From Mycolicibacterium llatzerense (lineage in GTDB: Bacteria; Actinomycetota; Actinomycetes; Mycobacteriales; Mycobacteriaceae), in the NCBI RefSeq assembly GCF_000878195.1, contig NZ_JXST01000010.1:62001-126000 (forward strand): DNA of 64,000 nt, written 5' to 3'. Shown here one piece after another: positions 59,634 to 64,000 of the stretch. The position numbers and the translations under genes were made by a program. The notes below the pieces were generated by a model. That model was given only the letters and a program-made list of their open reading frames with translations, did not search any database and had not been told where the DNA came from. The stretch's first letter is position 1, and every line of letters starts with the position of its first letter.

Positions 59634-60019
59634 GGCTGGCCGTATCCGAGCACAGCGGGATGGGCCTGACCGACCCGGACGATCACCCGGTCTTGATAGA
59701 AGGCGACGTGGTTGCGCAGCCGCGCGACTTGTTCGGTCGGGTCCTCGTAGCTCCAGCACACCGGTTCGTCTCCATCGTTGTCGAATCGCCAATAGGTGGC
59801 TTGCCCTTTGAACGGGCAGCGGCTGGCCGCGTCCGGATCTCTTTGCAGTTCGATCTGCAGGTCCGAACGCGGGAAGTAGAACACCAGGCCGTGATCCTGC
59901 TCGTCGACCAGCAAGGCGGCAGTGGTCGACGCGATCAACCGTCCGTCGTGCTCGGCCGTAATCCTGTTGCGGCGGCGATGGATATCGACGCGATAATCGG
60001 GGCGGTCCGCGAAACTCAT
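59630..60019 (-). CDS. DUF427 protein
   Basis: 129 residues. The CPFKGQATYWRF block and the following ENPxP-like WSYEDP segment are the marks of the DUF427 beta-barrel family, frequent in actinobacteria, with no established reaction. It overlaps both neighbours by 4 bp (ATGA), so it is translated with the LLM enzyme and the thioesterase. The context suggests a role with CoA esters or their oxidation, but this is not shown. Confidence 0.85.
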   Translation of the reverse strand: MSFADRPDYRVDIHRRRNRITAEHDGRLIASTTAALLVDEQDHGLVFYFPRSDLQIELQRDPDAASRCPFKGQATYWRFDNDGDEPVCWSYEDPTEQVARLRNHVAFYQDRVIVRVGQAHPAVLGYGQP

Positions 60020-60858
60020 GCCGCTTTCACCACCGTCTCGGCGAACTCTCTCACGGTGTCAGGCTGGGCGAAATCGGCGAACCATACGTAAAACCGTTCA
60101 GCGCCAAGGTCACTCATCCGCCCGAAATGATCGATCAGCTCGTCGGCCGTCCCGCAGGTCAGCCCGTCGCCGAGATACCCGAATCGGCGAGTGCTCGCCT
60201 GGGTAACCGTCGTCCGGTCCGCTCCGGAACCGATGAAGCCGACCATCTGCTGCACCGACACCCGCGCATTGCCCGCCTGTGGGCGCAACTGTTCGAGGCG
60301 ATCAAGATGATTGCAGGGCAGATTCCACCAATCGGCATGTCTGCGAACCAGTTCCATGGTCTTCTTGCCGACACCGCCCAGCACCAAGGGAATGTGGTGC
60401 TCACGGCGCGGGAACTGAGGGGTGTCGCCGTCGTCGCCCCAGTACTGCCGAATCAGCGCGAGGTCACGTTCCAGCCTGCGGAACCGGGCCGGTGCGTCAT
60501 GGGCGTTGTCGATGTCGAAGCGTTCGAATTCGGTCGGCATCGATCCCGCACCCAGCCCGAGTTCGAAGCGTCCGCCAGACGCGGCGGACATCGTCACGGC
60601 GTGCTTGGCGAGCACCGCCGGGTGGCGGAAACCGTCGCACAGCACCAGGTGTCCGACACGCAGCCGCTGTGTGCGCGCGGCGACCCAGGCGGCGATCGCC
60701 GTGGCATCCCAGATACCTCGATCCGGGGCACCGGGCGCTTCGAGGTGGTCGATGAAGGCGATGCCGTCGAAGCCCGACCCCTCGGCCACCTGCGCGCGCT
60801 CGACGATCTCATCGATACCCAGCCGCACCTGCGGCAGGAACAAGAACCACTCGGCCAT
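60016..60858 (-). CDS. LLM-class F420-dependent oxidoreductase
   Basis: 280 residues. FDGIAFIDHLEAPGAPDRGIWDA, TQRLRVGHLVLCDGFRHPAVLAKHA, SGGRFELGLGAGSMPTEFE, and HIPLVLGGVGKKTMELVRR, the usual luciferase-like pattern; first gene of a three-gene operon. Shorter than the LLM proteins at 20109 and 28582. Substrate unknown. A motif A-like site is 45 bp upstream. Confidence 0.85.
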   Translation of the reverse strand: MAEWFLFLPQVRLGIDEIVERAQVAEGSGFDGIAFIDHLEAPGAPDRGIWDATAIAAWVAARTQRLRVGHLVLCDGFRHPAVLAKHAVTMSAASGGRFELGLGAGSMPTEFERFDIDNAHDAPARFRRLERDLALIRQYWGDDGDTPQFPRREHHIPLVLGGVGKKTMELVRRHADWWNLPCNHLDRLEQLRPQAGNARVSVQQMVGFIGSGADRTTVTQASTRRFGYLGDGLTCGTADELIDHFGRMSDLGAERFYVWFADFAQPDTVREFAETVVKAA

Positions 60859-60903
60859 GACCCCGCCAGCGTACCGCGACGGGAAGCCATGTTCTACCTA
60901 TTA

Positions 60904-60918
60904 GGAAATATCATTCTC
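60904..60918. promoter_or_regulatory. Motif A-like site (GGAAATATCATTCTC)
   Basis: On the minus strand it reads GAGAATGATATTTCC: one perfect half-site and one with two mismatches. 14 of 15 bases equal the site at 24385. It lies in the promoter gap of the LLM-DUF427-thioesterase operon, more than 33 kb from the other motif A copies. Confidence 0.45.
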
Positions 60919-60937
60919 TCGTTCGGATTCCCCGCCG

Positions 60938-61240
60938 CTAACTGCGGCTCGTCTTGATGTCGAAGCCGACCTTCTCGCCGTCCACGCTGGTGATCTTCAA
61001 GTGCGCCTTGTACGGCCCTTCCGGACCGGTGAAGGTGCAGTCGAATTCACCGCCGACCTTTGCGTCGACGCCGGACGGGCATTTGACGTCCGTCGGGTGG
61101 AACCCGGTTTGGCTGGTCACCAAGTCGGTCACCGACTGCGCGGCGCCGTCGGGCTTGATGGTGGAACCGCATGCGCTGAGCTGCAGCGTGAGCACTCCGC
61201 AGATGAGCGTCGTGCCGATGAATCCGGTGGATCGGGTCAT
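60938..61240 (-). CDS. DUF4333-type lipoprotein
   Basis: 100 residues from ATG at 61240. The N-terminus MTRSTGFIGTTLICGVLTLQLSACGS (in part GVLTLQLSACGS) is a lipoprotein signal with lipobox LSAC; the Cys would be lipidated and the protein anchored outside the cytoplasmic membrane. The mature domain has two further Cys (VKCPSGVDAKVGGEFDCTF) that can form a disulfide, as in DUF4333 proteins of actinobacteria. No evident link to the catabolic cluster. Function unknown. Confidence 0.83.
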   Translation of the reverse strand: MTRSTGFIGTTLICGVLTLQLSACGSTIKPDGAAQSVTDLVTSQTGFHPTDVKCPSGVDAKVGGEFDCTFTGPEGPYKAHLKITSVDGEKVGFDIKTSRS

Positions 61241-61318
61241 GGCAGGAACGTAGCTACGGGCAGTTGGAATTGCGTTGGAAGCTGACTCCGGCACCCGGTT
61301 GTTCACGATGGCCCGGGC

Positions 61319-62506
61319 CTAGAACGACTGCCATAACACCAGTACCGTGCGAGCGCCGGCCAGCTGCACCAGCAGTGCACGCTGGCGGACGTCGAAGTCC
61401 GCAACGGTGCGACCTGCGGCCAGCTTGCGGTGCAGCAGCCCCAGTTTGGTTGCGGCATGCTGCAGGTCGACCATGGCGCGCTTTCCGTGCGCGCCGCTGA
61501 TCGATGCGGCCCAGCGCCGCGCCTGGCGCCGACCCTTGAAGGTGGACAGCGAGTACAGCTCACTCTGCGCGAACCAGCCTTGGTTCGCGTAGCCCTGTAG
61601 ATGGCCTCCGATGCTGCGCAGCTCGCGGCGACGAATCTGGCCGACGACGACGCTCATGACGAAGAACAGCAGTACGGCGACTCCGATGAACCAGAAAAGC
61701 ACTGTCGGTGTGCGGAGTGACAACAGCGTGTAGTCCCAGAGTCCATGCAGACCGATGGCTGCGGTGAGGCCGACGAACGGAGCGATGACCCGCACGCCGC
61801 GTTTGGCACTGGAGACTGCGAGCCCGAGTCCGATTCCGAACATGACGGTGAACAGCGGATGGGCGAACGGAGAGGCCAAGCCGCGCAGCAAGAAGTTAAC
61901 GAACAGGTCGTGCGTGTGGTACTGGCCGGGCACCGCGTGGGCGCTTGCCCAGTCAACCGTGGCGCCATAGACGTAGGAGCTGACGAAGTAGCCGATGTTT
62001 TCACTGAAAGCAAAGCCGGCAGCGACGAACCCGCCGTAGACGATGCCGTCGGTCACCCCGTCGAATTCGGAGCGCACGAACCAGATGAGGACCACCAGCA
62101 GAGCACCTTTGGCGATTTCCTCGAATATCCCCGCGCTGAGCCACAACGGAAGCCTGACAACGGTCTCGACCACCATGCTGAGGAAGCACGCGGTCGTGGC
62201 GCCCCATAGAAAGGCCGCCACCAGCAGTCGGGTGGGTTCAGGTTCCGCACGATCGATCCAGCGGAACGCGGCGAGCACCACAGGCACCGGGACCACGGCC
62301 AGCCCTGTGCACAGAGCAAGACCGGCTGGACCCGCCTTCACCCCCAGCGCCAGGACGTAGACGACCCACAGCAGAGAACTCAGTCCCAACGTGATCCACG
62401 CGATCATCCGAAGTGCTCGCCGACGGGGGCGTACGGGCGCGGCGATGTGCGGCGCGGATCGCCCGGCCGGCCCGGGGTGCGTCGCACTCTCGAGAGCGAT
62501 GGTCAT
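61319..62506 (-). CDS. PrsW-family intramembrane metalloprotease
   Basis: 395 residues from ATG at 62506 with AGGAG upstream. About eight membrane helices. The family motifs are intact: EEIAK (129-133), SENIGY (168-173), H216 in AHPLFT and HGLWD (254-258). A C-terminal soluble tail of about 110 residues, rich in Arg, follows the last helix. PrsW proteases cleave membrane-bound anti-sigma factors or other membrane proteins; the target here is unknown. It shares a 13-base upstream motif (62575-62587) with the neighbouring hydrolase gene. Confidence 0.88.
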   Translation of the reverse strand: MTIALESATHPGPAGRSAPHIAAPVRPRRRALRMIAWITLGLSSLLWVVYVLALGVKAGPAGLALCTGLAVVPVPVVLAAFRWIDRAEPEPTRLLVAAFLWGATTACFLSMVVETVVRLPLWLSAGIFEEIAKGALLVVLIWFVRSEFDGVTDGIVYGGFVAAGFAFSENIGYFVSSYVYGATVDWASAHAVPGQYHTHDLFVNFLLRGLASPFAHPLFTVMFGIGLGLAVSSAKRGVRVIAPFVGLTAAIGLHGLWDYTLLSLRTPTVLFWFIGVAVLLFFVMSVVVGQIRRRELRSIGGHLQGYANQGWFAQSELYSLSTFKGRRQARRWAASISGAHGKRAMVDLQHAATKLGLLHRKLAAGRTVADFDVRQRALLVQLAGARTVLVLWQSF

Positions 62507-62574
62507 GATTACTCCTGTTCTATGTCGCCGCTCCCGGTGAGCGTCTTAGATGTAAGTGCGGCCAACTCGCTTTG

Positions 62575-62587
62575 AGTGACACTTTTT
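62575..62587 (-). promoter_or_regulatory. Shared promoter element AGTGACACTTTTT (copy 1)
   Basis: On the minus strand AAAAAGTGTCACT, containing the small palindrome AGTGTCACT. It lies 69 bp upstream of the PrsW start, with TACATCT (62554-62548) 20 bases further on. The same 13 bases recur at 63759 with similar spacing to CATACG. Confidence 0.4.
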
Positions 62588-62726
62588 CCGCCGCAGATTT
62601 CGGGCTGACGCCACGATCTATGTGCCGGCGCCGCGAGGAGCCGTCGCCGCGTCAACCGGCTCGGTTGGGGGCTGCCGACGATACCGCGGGCCAGCCGGTC
62701 GGGTACGGATCGAAACCCTTTGTGCG

Positions 62727-63689
62727 CTAGGCAACTTGGGCCAGTGACACCAATCCAGCTCGGGTCGCAGTCGGGTGCGGGAACCGACTCGTCGATGCCA
62801 GGAAGCTGTCGACCAACTCGGCTACCGTGTCGGGGCATTGCGTCTGGGGGCTATGTCCGGCACCCGCGATGACATGGAGACGGCTTCCGGGCAGCGCTGC
62901 ATGCGCGGCGTGCGCGTGTGCGACTGGGATGACCTTGTCGGCTTCACCGGAGATGATCTGTGTAGGCAGATCCACCAGAGCACCCACACTCTCCAAGGCG
63001 CATACCTTTTGGCCACGATGCCCGACGGCCGAACGCAGGGTGCACAGAAACGCTCGCCGCAAGTGTTTGTGCGACAACGACTCACGCACCGTCGACGGTT
63101 CTCCGCACGCAGCTGAACTCGTCTTCGGCCGGGAGGCCAGAAGCGGCAACACAATCCCGGCACCCGGCACGGAGAACATCCGCAAGAAGGGGCTCACTTC
63201 GCGTCCGAACCCCCCACTGCTGAGCAGGACCAGTCGCCGGCAGTAGTTGCGGTATTGGAGCGCAAAGTGCATTGCCACACCGCCGCCGAACGAGTGTCCC
63301 ACCACAGTCACCGCCGGGATACCGAGCGCATCAAGCAGGTCTCGCAGCCAGAGGGCGAATTCGGGCGCCGAATACGGTCCGGATGGCTCGTCGGAGTGAC
63401 CATGGCCGGGAAGATCAGGCGCGATGACCCGATAGTTCTGCGACAGTTTCGGCAAGATTGTGCGCCAACTGTAGGAGCTCGCGCCCATACCGTGGATCAG
63501 CAGCAATACTTCCCCGGCTCCGTCGTCGCGATACGCGACCCGACGGCCGTTGACCATGATCGTTCGACGACTTGAGTCAGTCCCTGACAAGGATGGATTG
63601 GCCAACCCCGCCTGACGTAACCACAGGTTGGGATCTGTCGCACGCGAGGTTGTCGATAGTCCATGCCCCGCTGAGTGGGGAGCGATCAC
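62727..63689 (-). CDS. Alpha/beta hydrolase
   Basis: 320 residues from GTG at 63689, chosen because AAGGAG stands 7 bases upstream; the frame is open to 63950, but that would run through a hairpin (63832-63869) and a promoter-like element. The hydrolase core: IHGMGASSYSW (oxyanion loop), nucleophile Ser133 in VGHSFGGG, Asp251 in SGEADKVIP, and His279 in GAGHSPQ. GHGHSDEP and the cap region resemble epoxide hydrolase and C-C hydrolase (MhpC-like) relatives. Substrate unknown. The N-terminal 40 residues before TIMVNGRRVAYRDDG are unusual. Confidence 0.82.
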   Translation of the reverse strand: MIAPHSAGHGLSTTSRATDPNLWLRQAGLANPSLSGTDSSRRTIMVNGRRVAYRDDGAGEVLLLIHGMGASSYSWRTILPKLSQNYRVIAPDLPGHGHSDEPSGPYSAPEFALWLRDLLDALGIPAVTVVGHSFGGGVAMHFALQYRNYCRRLVLLSSGGFGREVSPFLRMFSVPGAGIVLPLLASRPKTSSAACGEPSTVRESLSHKHLRRAFLCTLRSAVGHRGQKVCALESVGALVDLPTQIISGEADKVIPVAHAHAAHAALPGSRLHVIAGAGHSPQTQCPDTVAELVDSFLASTSRFPHPTATRAGLVSLAQVA

Positions 63690-63758
63690 GGCCTTCTCCT
63701 TCAGTACGGCGGCCCCGGTGGAGCACTGGTACTCGTATGAGCAAGCAACCTGGTGTTC

Positions 63759-63771
63759 AGTGACACTTTTT
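63759..63771 (-). promoter_or_regulatory. Shared promoter element AGTGACACTTTTT (copy 2)
   Basis: Identical 13 bases to 62575-62587, 70 bp upstream of the hydrolase GTG; CATACG (63739-63734) follows 19 bases later, as a possible -10 region. Confidence 0.4.
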
Positions 63772-63831
63772 GCGACTTCTCGCCGGTCGAATGGGCAGCC
63801 GACCACGTCGGAAAACAGCCTCAGGGCGTAC

Positions 63832-63869
63832 GACAAGACCTCCGCACCAAACGGTGCGGAGGTCTTGTC
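63832..63869. terminator. Strong hairpin, probable terminator
   Basis: Perfect 17-bp arms (GACAAGACCTCCGCACC and its complement) with a 4-base AAAC loop. It likely ends a transcript coming from the right side of the window, separating it from the hydrolase promoter. No T tract follows. Confidence 0.65.
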
Positions 63870-64000
63870 TAGGCGAAGGCCTGGGCATGGAGGCGACGCC
63901 GGCAGGTTCACCTGGCCGCTAAGCGATTGGGGCACATGGCTTCCCATCATCGCGGGCGCGTATGCCCAGCCTCCAACCTGGAGCTATCCCATGCTGTCTC

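Larger units (their letters stand above)
63690..64000. other. Non-coding stretch at the right end
   Basis: No gene is supported here. It holds the probable promoter of the alpha/beta hydrolase (element at 63759-63771), a strong hairpin at 63832-63869, and about 130 bases to the window edge with only a loose TGGGCAT/ATGCCCA pair (63882 and 63962). A frame is open on the minus strand up to 63950, but it crosses the hairpin. Confidence 0.6.

Noticed and set aside
62509..62838. A 109-codon frame between PrsW and the hydrolase
   Set aside because: It overlaps the end of the hydrolase and the PrsW promoter element, has no ribosome site and no recognisable features.
63690..63950. N-terminal extension of the alpha/beta hydrolase
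   Set aside because: It crosses a 17-bp stem hairpin and the promoter-like element, while a GTG with a good ribosome site exists at 63689.
1..64000. CRISPR arrays, tRNA or rRNA genes, insertion sequences, phage or attachment sites
   Set aside because: I saw no regularly spaced repeats, no cloverleaf or rRNA-like sequence, and no transposase or integrase gene on either strand. The cluster shows no visible boundary marks of recent transfer.

Overview
The window is high-GC DNA with dense, head-to-tail, frequently overlapping genes (ATGA and GTGA junctions, many GTG starts). It reads as an actinobacterium, most likely a Mycobacterium/Mycolicibacterium-type Mycobacteriaceae. Support for this comes from several F420-type luciferase-like oxidoreductases, a mycofactocin-type SDR, split (alpha+beta) acyl-CoA dehydrogenases, thiolase-like lipid-transfer proteins with a DUF35 partner, and DUF427 and DUF4333 proteins. 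This is inferred from gene content only; no rRNA or other phylogenetic marker is present.

Almost the whole window is a catabolic supercluster for one or more hydrophobic, probably cyclic or branched, carbon sources. It encodes CoA activation (four acyl-CoA ligases, two CoA transferases), ring or chain oxidation (two Rieske oxygenases, two P450s, a lone 2Fe-2S ferredoxin), alcohol and aldehyde oxidation (SDRs, NAD-dependent epimerase/dehydratase-like proteins, an ALDH), beta-oxidation (three split acyl-CoA dehydrogenase pairs plus one unpaired subunit, eight crotonases, one canonical thiolase, two thiolase-like proteins), thioesterases, metal-dependent (amido)hydrolases, and a B12-dependent acyl-CoA mutase with its MeaB-type G protein. 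The substrate cannot be read from the sequence.

Layout. 1-4420 (+): Rieske oxygenase end, amidohydrolase, split acyl-CoA dehydrogenase. 4500-9827: acyl-CoA dehydrogenase, TetR regulator, thioesterase, SDR, epimerase-like protein, NTF2-like protein. 9867-12794: a TetR-controlled membrane operon with COX3- and COX4-like subunits but no catalytic oxidase subunit. 12791-29610: MeaB, SDRs, crotonases, split acyl-CoA dehydrogenase, ligase, ferredoxin, CoA transferase, mutase, thiolase-like/DUF35 pair, P450. 29676-58774: a second set (carboxyltransferase, Rieske, ALDH, P450, CoA transferase, thiolase-like, amidohydrolases, split acyl-CoA dehydrogenase, ligases, crotonases, a second TetR). 58776-60858: thioesterase, DUF427, LLM. 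60938-64000: unrelated housekeeping-type genes (DUF4333 lipoprotein, PrsW-type protease, alpha/beta hydrolase).

The main structure beyond the genes is two different families of inverted repeats. Motif A, GAGAAT-N3-ATTCTC, lies in promoter gaps from 5.7 to 27.3 kb and again at 60.9 kb. Motif B, TACTGT-N7-ACAGTA, lies in promoter gaps from 29.6 to 53.5 kb. Each family has a copy beside a divergent TetR gene (5834 and 49933). The supercluster therefore looks like two adjacent regulons with partly duplicated enzyme sets and different repressors. A third TetR (12234) sits beside an 18-7-18 inverted repeat and probably controls only the membrane operon.
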